64,000 nucleotides of DNA from JAFGXW01 sp964634385. GTDB lineage: Bacteria > Bacillota_I > Bacilli_A > Izemoplasmatales > Izemoplasmataceae. Both the position numbers and the translations under genes were made by a program. The notes beneath the pieces were generated by a model, which did not search any database, was not told the origin of the DNA, and saw only the letters and a program-made list of their open reading frames with translations. The stretch's first letter is position 1, and every line of letters starts with the position of its first letter. Positions 34,329 to 43,075 of the stretch are shown piece by piece. The DNA is taken from assembly GCA_964634385.1 (NCBI GenBank), contig CAZWIZ010000004.1, positions 1 through 64,000 of the forward strand, in the 5' to 3' direction.

Positions 34329-36179
34329 ATGAAAAAGAAAATATTAATAATTTTAACATTTTTAATTGTTATTTCATTAAAAGAAGTAAACGCTAATGAA
34401 TTCGCATCATATTTCCCAGGAGGGAAAAATTATCTTGATGCAGATAATTTTATTATTGGTGATAATCATTTTGTTACTGAGGATAATATGGTAGTAAAAG
34501 CTAGTACTGTATATACTTTAAGTATTCCTGGATTTGATTGGATTGGCGAAGATACTTACATAGAAGTATCTGGAAAAGAAACATATTTATTAGGTAATCC
34601 AAATGAAATTGCAGAATGTGACGTAGACCCAACAAGTACAATTTGTACTTTTACTACTAGTGAGACTGAGGAATCATTATTTTTTGAAATATCGGCTTCA
34701 ATGCTTTCAATGTTCTATGATTATTATGAAATGGAAGGATTCCAGCTAGAAGAAGGTTCTGTAGGTACTCATTATGAAGAATATATTCATCCACTAATTG
34801 ATACAACAAATCCTGAATTTTCAGGATCAGGAGCGTATATAAAAAGTTATCAAAGTAATGAATCAATTGCGACAATTATAAATGAACACATTACAGTTAT
34901 TGATGACATTGATGGTGACATTACTAACCGAATAGTCATTGTTTCTGATGAATATACTACACACGAACAGATTGTTGGTGAGTATGATGTTCATTTAAGT
35001 GTTACTGATGACGCTAATAATGAAGCTTTTTTCAATTTAACTATTATGGTAAAAGATGAAATACCACCGGTGATTACTGGACCTAATAAAGTTACTGTAT
35101 CTATTAGTGATTTGCCATCTATTCAAACTATTATGGATGATAATTTTGTAATATATGATGAATATGATAATAATCTTAATGGCTATACTATAATAGATGA
35201 ATATTCTCCTAACAATAGCATCCTTGGTGAATACTCAATAACATATGAAGTTGTTGATGACTCTTTAAATACAGCTAATGCTTCTTTTGATATAGAAGTA
35301 GTAGACGTGACTATTCCTATTATGATTGGAAATAATATTCATAATTCATATTTATCCAATCCTTTATCCGTTACTGAGATACTTAATAGTTTAAGTTTTT
35401 CTGATAACTATAGTGATTTAACTGATGTAACTCCAACAATTATATCTGATGAATTTAGTTCTAATGAATTAATACCAGGAACATACTATATTAATATAGA
35501 AATAATGGATAGCTCAAATAATACGTTATCTGAACTATTAACGATTAATGTAATTGATGATGTTCCAGCACTTATTTTTGGGCCAGTTGATTATAATGGA
35601 TCATATAATCAAAATTTATTATTATCTGATTTTAAAGATATGTTAAGTGTGAGTGATAATGTTGACGCATTATCAAATAACGATATTTATATTATTAGTG
35701 ATACGTATTCTTCAAGAACATCAAAGATAGGGGATTACACTATAGTATTTGGGGTTAAAGATTCTAATAATAATGAATCTACTCATCAAATAGATATAAC
35801 TTTATTTGATGGAGTTGCACCTGTGATTTATGTTGATAACTATATTATTACCGTTAACTTAAACTCAACATTTAATGAAAATGATGCACTTAAATTATTA
35901 TTGAATTCAAATGAATTAAATAATGGTAATTATACAATTGTTAGATTAATTGATGAATATACAGGAAATGAAAAGAACCCTGGATCTTATATTTATCGAT
36001 TGTCATTTACAAATGATGAAGGAGAAACATATGAAAAAGAATTTTTAGTTAAAGTTGAAGAAACAAATATCATATCTATTAATAAGGATTTGTTAGTTAG
36101 AAATATAGCAGTTTATTCTTTTGTATTAGGATATGTAACATTCGTTTTAATAAAAATTAAAAAAATAAATACTATTTAA
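34329..36179 (+). CDS. Surface protein with Ig-like (DUF5011-type) repeats and C-terminal membrane anchor
   Basis: The 616-residue protein has a signal peptide (residues 1-22, ending near VNAN), a ~130-residue N-terminal domain with one CDVDPTSTIC loop, then at least four Ig-like repeats of ~85-90 residues. Each repeat carries a D-x-D-G/N turn and a motif like ISDEYT...GEYDVHLSVTDDANNEA. A TM helix (~595-612) with a basic end (KIKKINTI) anchors it to the membrane. It should stand on the outer cell face, perhaps for adhesion; the ligand is unknown. The ATG at 34329 follows CCTTGAGGTGAAAATAA. No LPXTG sorting signal is present, as expected if the wall is absent. Confidence 0.8.
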   Translation: MKKKILIILTFLIVISLKEVNANEFASYFPGGKNYLDADNFIIGDNHFVTEDNMVVKASTVYTLSIPGFDWIGEDTYIEVSGKETYLLGNPNEIAECDVDPTSTICTFTTSETEESLFFEISASMLSMFYDYYEMEGFQLEEGSVGTHYEEYIHPLIDTTNPEFSGSGAYIKSYQSNESIATIINEHITVIDDIDGDITNRIVIVSDEYTTHEQIVGEYDVHLSVTDDANNEAFFNLTIMVKDEIPPVITGPNKVTVSISDLPSIQTIMDDNFVIYDEYDNNLNGYTIIDEYSPNNSILGEYSITYEVVDDSLNTANASFDIEVVDVTIPIMIGNNIHNSYLSNPLSVTEILNSLSFSDNYSDLTDVTPTIISDEFSSNELIPGTYYINIEIMDSSNNTLSELLTINVIDDVPALIFGPVDYNGSYNQNLLLSDFKDMLSVSDNVDALSNNDIYIISDTYSSRTSKIGDYTIVFGVKDSNNNESTHQIDITLFDGVAPVIYVDNYIITVNLNSTFNENDALKLLLNSNELNNGNYTIVRLIDEYTGNEKNPGSYIYRLSFTNDEGETYEKEFLVKVEETNIISINKDLLVRNIAVYSFVLGYVTFVLIKIKKINTI

Positions 36180-36266
36180 CATTTATAAACTAAAAATTGC
36201 TTATTAAGTGCATTCTTAGTCAAATTATATTATGATTATATAAAGTAATTATAACGAGGTGAGCAA

Positions 36267-37460
36267 ATGAAATATATAGAATTGAAGAAAGATCTTTATT
36301 GGATTGGTGCAGTAGATCATGGCTTGAGAGAATTTGATGTAGTACTTAATGCAGCGATGGGAACAACATATAATTCTTATTTGGTTATCGGTAGTGAAAA
36401 AACAGCTATTATTGATACTGTTAAAGCAAATATGATTGAAGATTATCTTTCAAAATTAAATGAACTAGTTGATATTAAAAAAGTTGATTATTTAATCGTT
36501 AATCATGCAGAACCAGATCATACAGGAAGTATTTCAAGATTACTTGAATTAAACCCTAATTTAATAATTGTTGGGTCTAATAGAGCAATCCAAAATGTTA
36601 AAGACATTACAAATATGGAATTTACAAATATAACCGCTAAAGAAGGAACTACGCTTAGCTTAGGAAATAAAACATTTACATTTTATAATGCTATTATGTT
36701 ACATTGGCCAGATACTATATATACTTATTTAAAAGAAGATAAAGCATTATTTACATGCGATTCATTTGGAACACATTATGCACTTGATGTTCCATTGCAA
36801 AGCAAAATTGAAAATGAAGAAGAATATCAAGAATCATTTCATTACTATTTTGATAAAATATTTTCACCATTTAAATCTTTCTATTTAAAAGCAATTAAAA
36901 AAATCGAAAATCTTGATATTGATATTCTTTGTGTTGGGCATGGACCTATTTTAGATGAAAATCCCTGGAAGATAATTAATTATACAAAAAAATTAGCAAT
37001 GATTGATAATAACAATATTAAACCCCTAATTATTATTCCATATGTAACAAGTTATGGTTATACTGAAGATCTTGCTAAAAGAATAAAAGAAGAATTGCTT
37101 AAAGAAAATTTTAATGTCGAAATGTATAACATGACATTTAATAAAACTGAAGATGTGATGGAAAGACTAATTATAGCCGATGGTATTTTAGTAGGTAGTC
37201 CAACAATACTAGGTGATGCATTATTACCTATTTGGAAACTTTTAATAAGATTAAATCCATTTGAACATGGTATTAAGAAAGGTAGTGTTTTTGGAAGTTA
37301 TGGATGGAGTGGCGAAGGAATAAACAATGTAGATACAAGATTAAAACAACTTAAAATGAAAACTATTCCACCATTTAAAATTAAATTTAAAGCGAGTAAA
37401 GATGATTTGCAAAATCTAAATGATTATATTAAAGAATTCGTAGAATTAATGAAAAAATAA
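36267..37460 (+). CDS. Flavodiiron protein (oxygen/nitric oxide reductase)
   Basis: The 397-residue protein has a metallo-beta-lactamase domain (~1-250) with the diiron ligands HAEPDH, a further His in MLHWPDT, Asp in FTCDSFGTH and His in CVGHGP. A flavodoxin domain follows (~255-397), with PYVTSYGYTEDLA, VGSPTILGDALLP and GSYGWSGEG as FMN loops. It reduces O2 to water, or NO to N2O, with electrons from rubredoxin or a similar donor, protecting an anaerobe. It lacks a fused rubredoxin domain. The ATG at 36267 follows ACGAGGTGAGCAA. It is monocistronic, ending in a hairpin. Confidence 0.94.
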   Translation: MKYIELKKDLYWIGAVDHGLREFDVVLNAAMGTTYNSYLVIGSEKTAIIDTVKANMIEDYLSKLNELVDIKKVDYLIVNHAEPDHTGSISRLLELNPNLIIVGSNRAIQNVKDITNMEFTNITAKEGTTLSLGNKTFTFYNAIMLHWPDTIYTYLKEDKALFTCDSFGTHYALDVPLQSKIENEEEYQESFHYYFDKIFSPFKSFYLKAIKKIENLDIDILCVGHGPILDENPWKIINYTKKLAMIDNNNIKPLIIIPYVTSYGYTEDLAKRIKEELLKENFNVEMYNMTFNKTEDVMERLIIADGILVGSPTILGDALLPIWKLLIRLNPFEHGIKKGSVFGSYGWSGEGINNVDTRLKQLKMKTIPPFKIKFKASKDDLQNLNDYIKEFVELMKK

Positions 37461-37485
37461 AAGTTGAATAATATTCAACTTTTTT
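37459..37485 (+). terminator. Terminator
   Basis: An 11-bp perfect stem (37459-37469 with 37473-37483), a 3-base loop and a T-run, right after the flavodiiron gene. Confidence 0.85.
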
Positions 37486-37486
37486 A

Positions 37487-37515
37487 TTGACTAAAATGAT
37501 TAAGAATTATATAAT
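37487..37515 (+). promoter_or_regulatory. Promoter of the marR-exporter operon
   Basis: TTGACT (37487-37492) and a perfect TATAAT (37510-37515) are separated by 17 bases. The -10 box overlaps the long operator palindrome. Confidence 0.8.
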
Positions 37516-37539
37516 AGTTAGGTATAACCTAACTATTAT
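37511..37539. promoter_or_regulatory. MarR-type operator palindrome
   Basis: A 29-base dyad whose core is TAGTTAGGT-ATA-ACCTAACTA (arms 37515-37523 and 37527-37535), perfect except for the central base pair. It overlaps the -10 box and the predicted transcription start, 16 bases before the regulator gene. Autorepression by the MarR protein encoded next is the simplest reading. Confidence 0.75.
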
Positions 37540-37554
37540 TATGAGGTGATAAAT

Positions 37555-37980
37555 TTGAAAAAAGAAAAGATTAGATTATCATTAAATAAATTTCTTAGAA
37601 TGTATTTTTTATCATGTAAAGAAGTATATGAAGAAATTAATTTTGGACAGATAACTAACACACAATTTAAGTATTTAAAAGAAATCCATTTAAAGAAAGA
37701 AGTAACATTAACCCAACTTGCAAATACATTCAACGTTTCAAAGCCTACAATGAATGAGTTTATTCATAAATTCCTAGATTCAGGAATTGTTATAAAGCGT
37801 AAATGTGTTTCAGATAAGAGGGTTAGTTATATTTCTTTAACTAAATTTGGAGAAACATTAGCTACCTCTAATGTATTTGAAAGTAAAAGAGCAGTAGAAA
37901 AAATAGTGAAGTATTTAAATAAAAAAGAAATAGAAGAGTTAGTTAGTTTGTTTGATAAGTTTGGAGTTGATGAATTATGA
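37555..37980 (+). CDS. MarR-family transcriptional regulator
   Basis: The 141-residue protein is a winged-helix regulator. The recognition region is VTLTQLANTFNVSKPTMNEFIHKFLDSGIV, followed by the wing KRKCVSDKRVSYISLTKFGE. It likely represses its own operon from the palindrome at 37511-37539 and releases DNA when a drug or metabolite binds. The TTG at 37555 is taken as start because GAGGTG lies six bases before it; the in-frame GTG at 37546 is inside that ribosome-binding site. Its UGA stop overlaps the exporter ATG (ATGA), so regulator and exporter are translationally coupled. Confidence 0.88.
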   Translation: MKKEKIRLSLNKFLRMYFLSCKEVYEEINFGQITNTQFKYLKEIHLKKEVTLTQLANTFNVSKPTMNEFIHKFLDSGIVIKRKCVSDKRVSYISLTKFGETLATSNVFESKRAVEKIVKYLNKKEIEELVSLFDKFGVDEL

Positions 37981-39740
37981 TATTTGGTAAAACAGTAAAT
38001 AAATATTATTTAAAATATGCTCATCTTTTTTTATTAGGGGTTGTAGCATTAATTATTGTTGATTATTTCCAATTGGAAATACCAGCTTTAACAGGAGAAT
38101 TAATAGATAAATTAGCTGATGGTAATATTGATAAAAGTGGTTTGTTTGATATTTTGAGTTTAATTGCTTTATACGTTTTAATAATTATTGTTGGTAGATT
38201 TTTTTGGAGACTATTTATTTTTGGTGCTTCAAGAAGAGTAGATTATGGAATAAGAAATGAAATGTTTAGTCATACAGAAAAACTTTCAAACAGATTTTAT
38301 TCAGAAAATAAAGTCGGAGGATTAATGGCTTATTTTACTAATGACTTAGAATCGGTAAGAAGAGCTGTTGGACCGGGAATGATAATGTCTGTTGATGCTG
38401 TTTTCTTAGGAGGATTAGCATTTTCTCATATGTTTAATCTTGATGTTAGATTAACTTTGTATTCTGGAATACCATTAATCATCATAGCAATGTTAGGGGC
38501 ATATATTGGTAATAAAATGAGAAATAAATTTAAAGAAGCCCAAAAAGCTTTTGAAGAACTAAGTGATTTTACAAATGAGAGTTTATCTGGAATAAGTGTT
38601 GTAAAAGCATTTGTAAAAGAACAAACTGAAATAAAAGAATTTTTAAAATTTAATAAAATTGCAAAAGATAAAAATATTGAATATGTTAAAATGCAAACGA
38701 TATTCCAAGTTACTGTTAGAACTGTAATAAGTATAATTTTTGTCGTTATTTTAGCCTATGGAGGATATTTAGTGAAAGTAACTGCTTCAACCAGCGAACC
38801 ATTTACTATTGGTCAATTATGGACATTTATTATGCTTTTTGGAGCATTAATTTGGCCAATGATGGCTCTAGCAATGATAATTAATATTCGGAGTAGAGGA
38901 AGAGCTTCATTAGAGAGAATTGATCGAATTTTACATGAAGAAATTGATATATATGATAAAGACGTTGTTGATATAGACGAAATCAAAGGTGAAATCGAAT
39001 TTAGAGAGTTATTTTTCAAATATCCAGATGGCACCGAAAATGCTCTTCGAAATATTAGTTTTAAGGTTCATGTTGGTGAAACAATTGGAGTTTTAGGAAG
39101 AACAGGTAGTGGTAAAACTAGTATTGTTGATTTATTATTAAGAATTTATAATGTTGAAGAAAACAAATTATTTATTGATGGTATTGATATTATGCATTTG
39201 CCAATTAAAAAGGTAAGATCTGCAGTTGGATATGTACCACAAGATGGATTTTTATTTTCTGATTCAATTTCTAATAATATTTCACTTGGACTTCAAAAAA
39301 GAGTAGATGTTTATAAAGAAATCCAAGAAGCAGCAAAACTAAGTGATGTTCATGATAATATTATTGAGTTTACCAATGGATATGAAACAGTTGTTGGTGA
39401 AAGAGGAGTTACTTTAAGTGGGGGGCAAAGACAAAGATTAAGTATTGCCAGAGCACTTATTAAAGATCCTGCTATTTTAATTTTAGATGATAGTATTTCT
39501 GCAGTTGATACTCAGACAGAAGATACAATATTATCAAATCTTAAAAAAGTTAGAAAAGGAAAAACAACTTTAATTATTGCCCACCGAATTAGCACTATTA
39601 AAGATGCTGATAAGATAATAATAGTTGAAGAAGGAAAAGTCGTTGATGTAGGTACGCACGATGAATTAATAACTCGATGTGCTTTTTATAAAGATATTGT
39701 GGAACGACAAAAACTAGAAGAAGAAACAGAGGTGGAATAA
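37977..39740 (+). CDS. Heterodimeric ABC exporter subunit 1A (degenerate catalytic site)
   Basis: The 587-residue half-transporter has six TM helices (~1-320) and an ATPase domain: Walker A GRTGSGKTS (~374), signature LSGGQRQR (~479), Walker B ILILDDS and H-loop IIAHRIST. The residue after the Walker B Asp is Asp where the catalytic Glu should be, so its site is degenerate. Its LSGGQ signature completes the intact site of the partner. It pairs with the product of the next gene as in TM287/288 or BmrCD and probably expels drugs or lipids. It overlaps marR by four bases. Confidence 0.93.
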   Translation: MIFGKTVNKYYLKYAHLFLLGVVALIIVDYFQLEIPALTGELIDKLADGNIDKSGLFDILSLIALYVLIIIVGRFFWRLFIFGASRRVDYGIRNEMFSHTEKLSNRFYSENKVGGLMAYFTNDLESVRRAVGPGMIMSVDAVFLGGLAFSHMFNLDVRLTLYSGIPLIIIAMLGAYIGNKMRNKFKEAQKAFEELSDFTNESLSGISVVKAFVKEQTEIKEFLKFNKIAKDKNIEYVKMQTIFQVTVRTVISIIFVVILAYGGYLVKVTASTSEPFTIGQLWTFIMLFGALIWPMMALAMIINIRSRGRASLERIDRILHEEIDIYDKDVVDIDEIKGEIEFRELFFKYPDGTENALRNISFKVHVGETIGVLGRTGSGKTSIVDLLLRIYNVEENKLFIDGIDIMHLPIKKVRSAVGYVPQDGFLFSDSISNNISLGLQKRVDVYKEIQEAAKLSDVHDNIIEFTNGYETVVGERGVTLSGGQRQRLSIARALIKDPAILILDDSISAVDTQTEDTILSNLKKVRKGKTTLIIAHRISTIKDADKIIIVEEGKVVDVGTHDELITRCAFYKDIVERQKLEEETEVE

Positions 39741-41513
39741 ATGCAAAACGAAATATCTGACAACAGATTATATGATATGAAGGATAAAGAAATAATAAAA
39801 AGATTATTAGTATACGCTAAACCATTTATTCCAGCTTTTATAGTAACTTTAATATTAATGGTACTTACAGTAGTTCTTGCCTTATTAGGACCATATTTAA
39901 TTGGACGTAGTATGGACATTATTAATACTCCAAATATTGATTTAAATTTACTGTTTATTATATTAAGTATATATGGATTATCAATAGTGCTCGGAAGTGT
40001 TCTAAATTACGCACAAACGATAATTTTACAAAAAACTGGACAAGGAATCATTTTTAATATAAGAAAAGAAATTTTTACTAGTTTAGAATATCAAGACATA
40101 AGATTTTTAAATGCAACTCCTACAGGGTCATTTGTTACAAGAGTAACAAATGACACCAACACTTTGAATGAAATGTATACAAGTGTTATTGTAAGTGTAT
40201 TTAAAAATGTATTAATGATTATTGGTATTATTATTGCTATGTTTTTATTAAATGTAAAACTTACTTTATATGTCTTAATGATAGTACCTTTTATCGTTTT
40301 ATTTTCATTTTTATTTAGAAGATTTTCACGAAAAGCGTATCGTGAGGTAAGAGCTAATTTATCAAAAGTAAATGCTTTTTTAGCAGAACATTTGTCAGGA
40401 ATGAAGATAATTCAAATTTTCAACCAAGAAAAAGCCAAATTTATGGAATTTGATAAAAGAAATACGGCATTAAAAAAATCATATTATAAACAAATTTTTA
40501 CTTATGCAATATATAGACCAACAATGTATATGCTGTTTATGGCAGCGACAATTATTGTCTATTATAGTGGAGGTTTAACTGTTATTGAAGGAGTTATAAC
40601 AATTGGTGTATTAATCAGTTTTCAAAATTATATTAGTCGTTTCTTTGATCCAATTCAAGAGTTAGCAGAACAATTTAATATTTTACAATCAGCGTTTGCT
40701 TCAAGTGAAAGAATATTTAGTATTTTAGATAGTAAACCCACTATTGTAGATGAAGAGGATGCGATAGAATTAACAGACATGTTAGGCAAAATTGAGTTTA
40801 AAAACGTTTGGTTTGCTTATATTGATGAAGAATGGATTTTAAAGGATGTCTCATTTGTTGTTAACGCTAAAGACAGCGTCGCTTTTGTAGGAGCAACAGG
40901 GGCTGGTAAAACAACCATTTTAGCTTTGATAACTAGAAATTATGATATACAAAAAGGACAAATATTAATTGATGGAATTGATATCAAAAAAATAAAGAAA
41001 AATAGTTTAAGAATAAATATCGGACAAATGTTACAAGATGTTTTTATGTTTAGTGGTACAATAGAATCAAATATAAAACTTCGTAATTACGATATAACTG
41101 ATGAGGAAATGATTCAAGCTTGTAAATACGTAAATGCCAATCATTTTATTGAAAAATTAGATAACCAGTATAAAGAAGTAGTTCGCGAAAGAGGAAATAA
41201 CTTTTCAACCGGACAAAGACAATTATTATCTTTTGCAAGAACAATAGTTCATAAGCCAAAAGTTATGATTTTAGATGAAGCAACAAGTAATATAGATACA
41301 GAGACTGAACAATTGATTCAAAAATCACTAACAAAAATGATGAGTATAGGAACAATGATTATTGTTGCTCATCGTCTTTCTACAATTTCCCATGTAGACA
41401 GAATAATTGTGCTGTCAAAAGGCGAAATTATAGAGCAAGGAAACCACCAAGAATTACTTAAAAACAGGGGACATTATTACAATCTTTATAGACTACAATA
41501 TCAAGAAAAATAA
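39741..41513 (+). CDS. Heterodimeric ABC exporter subunit 1B (catalytic site)
   Basis: The 590-residue half-transporter has six TM helices and an ATPase domain: Walker A GATGAGKTT (~383), signature FSTGQRQL (~488), Walker B VMILDEA with the catalytic Glu (~508) and H-loop IVAHRLST. The second signature position is Thr where LSGGQ has Gly, so it is the complementary half of the asymmetric dimer with subunit 1A. The ATG follows CAGAGGTGGAATAA with no gap after the upstream stop. Its C-terminal ~45 residues are closely similar to the broken fragment at 42446-42582, a sign of past duplication. Confidence 0.93.
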   Translation: MQNEISDNRLYDMKDKEIIKRLLVYAKPFIPAFIVTLILMVLTVVLALLGPYLIGRSMDIINTPNIDLNLLFIILSIYGLSIVLGSVLNYAQTIILQKTGQGIIFNIRKEIFTSLEYQDIRFLNATPTGSFVTRVTNDTNTLNEMYTSVIVSVFKNVLMIIGIIIAMFLLNVKLTLYVLMIVPFIVLFSFLFRRFSRKAYREVRANLSKVNAFLAEHLSGMKIIQIFNQEKAKFMEFDKRNTALKKSYYKQIFTYAIYRPTMYMLFMAATIIVYYSGGLTVIEGVITIGVLISFQNYISRFFDPIQELAEQFNILQSAFASSERIFSILDSKPTIVDEEDAIELTDMLGKIEFKNVWFAYIDEEWILKDVSFVVNAKDSVAFVGATGAGKTTILALITRNYDIQKGQILIDGIDIKKIKKNSLRINIGQMLQDVFMFSGTIESNIKLRNYDITDEEMIQACKYVNANHFIEKLDNQYKEVVRERGNNFSTGQRQLLSFARTIVHKPKVMILDEATSNIDTETEQLIQKSLTKMMSIGTMIIVAHRLSTISHVDRIIVLSKGEIIEQGNHQELLKNRGHYYNLYRLQYQEK

Positions 41514-41839
41514 AATGAAATTCAATAATCTGTACGGTTGCAGTTTTGCATGCATATGACGTATTTAAGACTTTAAGTATAGAGTAATAAAAAAATGTTC
41601 ATAAGTTTAATTTAACATTGAAAACACCGTTGAAAAAATAATTACATATATAAAAGTAAATCTTATAAATAGGTGTTCGTAACGGTAAAAAACTTGCAAA
41701 TCAGATTATCATTATTCGGGAGAAAATAGTGTATTAAATCGTGGCTCCATGCTGAATTTCCCTATTAATAATATGATATTACGACCATAAAAAAAGAAGC
41801 CAATAAATGACTTCTAAATTGTTATAACGGTGTTGGATC
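41514..41839. other. Non-coding stretch after exporter 1
   Basis: These 326 bases have no credible gene. They contain a minus-strand terminator (41789-41815) and scattered copies of the motif AACACCGTT / AACGGTGTT (41625-41633 and 41826-41834, inverted). The sequence looks like decayed intergenic DNA next to the broken exporter fragment. Confidence 0.5.
41789..41815 (-). terminator. Terminator of the small membrane gene (repeat copy A)
   Basis: Read on the minus strand, a short AGAAG/CTTCT hairpin precedes a T-run. A 30-base segment (41784-41813) matches 42195-42224 in 25 positions, with all differences in one 5-base block. Confidence 0.6.
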
Positions 41840-42166
41840 TCAAATTAAAATTCTAAAAACTATGGTAAATGCAATTACAACTAACAAAGAAAACGTAAGA
41901 ACCTTAGATTTACCACTTAATATTGATACACTGGATTCTGATTTGGCTGTTCGATATGCGTGAAGTAAAGTACCCCCAACTGAAAATATCAAAGCCTCAA
42001 CAATCCAACCCTCACCATAGTACCATATCACATAGAGTATAGAGAGCACCAAAGAACTAACAGCATGGAAAATGAACCACATATTCTTGTTTCTAATTAT
42101 AATTTCAATGGCCCAAAGACAAATAAAAATATTAACAATGTAAAACAATACAGCAACTACCATCAT
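41840..42166 (-). CDS. Small membrane protein of unknown function
   Basis: The 108-residue protein is hydrophobic, with four probable TM segments (~3-22, 29-48, 54-68, 88-107), and a short polar loop HAYRTAKSESSVSILSGKSK before the last one. I do not recognise the family. The ATG at 42166 follows GAGAAGGGGTTGATTTATT; a second ATG follows directly. Related terminator-like segments lie on both sides (41789-41815 and 42200-42226), as if the gene and its terminator were once repeated. It is oriented against all its neighbours and sits between the exporter and an exporter fragment, so it may be a later arrival. Confidence 0.65.
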   Translation of the reverse strand: MMVVAVLFYIVNIFICLWAIEIIIRNKNMWFIFHAVSSLVLSILYVIWYYGEGWIVEALIFSVGGTLLHAYRTAKSESSVSILSGKSKVLTFSLLVVIAFTIVFRILI

Positions 42167-42199
42167 AATAAATCAACCCCTTCTCAATTACTTTACCAT

Positions 42200-42226
42200 A
42201 AAAAAAGAAAGTAGTAAATGACTTTT
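42200..42226 (-). terminator. Terminator-like hairpin (repeat copy B)
   Basis: On the minus strand an AAAGT/ACTTT hairpin precedes a T-run. It is the counterpart of copy A and lies upstream of the small membrane gene, with no minus-strand gene left to terminate. Confidence 0.5.
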
Positions 42227-42290
42227 ACAGAATTATTGACGTTAGACGGCTTAACTAGGCAAATGTAATAGGTGCATGTTCTGTGCTTAA

Positions 42291-42345
42291 CTACAATTCA
42301 ACACGTTAATAAGATTATTGTTTTAAGTAAAGGTAAGATAATTGA
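42291..42345 (+). repeat. 55-base direct repeat, left copy, abutting the gap
   Basis: Identical over all 55 bases to 42446-42500, and both copies touch the N-run. This is probably a contig-end overlap and not a biological repeat. Confidence 0.85.
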
Positions 42346-42445
42346 NNNNNNNNNNNNNNNNNNNNNNNNNNNNNNNNNNNNNNNNNNNNNNNNNNNNNNN
42401 NNNNNNNNNNNNNNNNNNNNNNNNNNNNNNNNNNNNNNNNNNNNN
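42346..42445. other. Assembly gap (100 N)
   Basis: Exactly 100 unknown bases. The identical 55-base flanks suggest that the two contigs overlap or that a longer repeat has collapsed here. The true length is unknown. Confidence 0.98.
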
Positions 42446-42500
42446 CTACAATTCAACACGTTAATAAGATTATTGTTTTAAGTAAAGGTAAGATAATTGA
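42446..42500 (+). repeat. 55-base direct repeat, right copy, abutting the gap
   Basis: Identical to 42291-42345; see the left copy. It continues in frame into the exporter fragment. Confidence 0.85.
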
Positions 42501-42582
42501 ACAAGGAACACATCAAGAATTACTAGCGAATAGGAAACATTATTATAGTTTGTATAAATTACAATATCAAAAAAAGAATTAA
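42446..42582 (+). pseudogene. C-terminal fragment of an ABC exporter subunit
   Basis: Codons from 42448 to the UAA at 42580-42582 encode the last 44 residues of an ABC exporter ATPase, just after the H-loop (TIQHVNKIIVLSKGKIIEQG, then HQELLANRKHYYSLYKLQYQ). It is very close to the end of subunit 1B at 41380-41513 (HVDRIIVLSKGEIIEQG). The rest of the gene is missing or lies in the gap. Without the gap, only the tail would exist, so it is either a deletion remnant of a duplicated exporter or the end of a full gene lost from the assembly. Confidence 0.75.
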
Positions 42583-42615
42583 CAATGTTATAATGTTTAT
42601 AAGGAGTGATTTTCT

Positions 42616-43041
42616 GTGAAAGAAATTCATAATTTGCCAGCTCAATATAATGAGAGAATCCATGCTTTTAGTATTGATTATGGAATTGTTTTTTTAAGTG
42701 TATTAATAGTTGTATTCATGTATATTAACCCTATAATAAAATTTCTTATTATACTTATTGTTTGGTATATGATGAATATTTTTCCATCGTTTATTAAAAG
42801 AGGTATCACACTTGGAAAATTAAATTCAGGAATAAAAATATTAGATGAATCAGGTAATGAGGTAACATTAAAAACTATTCATTTAAGATCTTTCTTTGTA
42901 TTGATATTAGGATTTTTAACAGTAGGTATCTATTTTGTTTTATCGTTTTATTTTTTAAACAAAAGAATTGATAAAAGAAGTATTCATGATTTAATATTTA
43001 AAACTAAAGTAGTATATAAAGATTCCCGTATTAGTGGGTAA
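42616..43041 (+). CDS. RDD-family membrane protein
   Basis: The 141-residue protein has three TM segments (~17-33, 40-56 and 92-110) and the RDD-domain pattern: an N-terminal ERIHAFSIDYGIVFL (Arg and Asp in the first helix) and KRGITLGKLNSGIKILDESGNEVTL after TM2. RDD proteins have been linked to ion or small-molecule transport, with function mostly unproved. GTG at 42616 is the start, with AAGGAGTGATTTTCT upstream. It overlaps or abuts the following flavoprotein region, suggesting an operon. Confidence 0.8.
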   Translation: MKEIHNLPAQYNERIHAFSIDYGIVFLSVLIVVFMYINPIIKFLIILIVWYMMNIFPSFIKRGITLGKLNSGIKILDESGNEVTLKTIHLRSFFVLILGFLTVGIYFVLSFYFLNKRIDKRSIHDLIFKTKVVYKDSRISG

Positions 43042-43075
43042 AAAAGACAAAATTGTCAGATTTGAGGATATGTCT

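Larger units (their letters stand above)
42167..42345. other. Non-coding stretch before the assembly gap
   Basis: It holds the second terminator-like repeat (42200-42226) and, from 42291 to the gap, 55 bases identical to those that begin right after the gap. The frame through 42291-42345 encodes TIQHVNKIIVLSKGKII, part of an ABC exporter tail, but the DNA before 42291 no longer reads as ABC sequence. Confidence 0.6.

Noticed and set aside
42239..42260. GTTAGAC next to GGCTTAACTAGGCA looks like an integron attC right site.
   Set aside because: No matching left consensus at the expected distance, no integrase, and no long imperfect hairpin between; the likeness is too short.
42272..42481. A reading frame that crosses the N-run.
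   Set aside because: The middle is unknown sequence and the right part is in a different frame from the exporter tail; it is an artefact of the gap.
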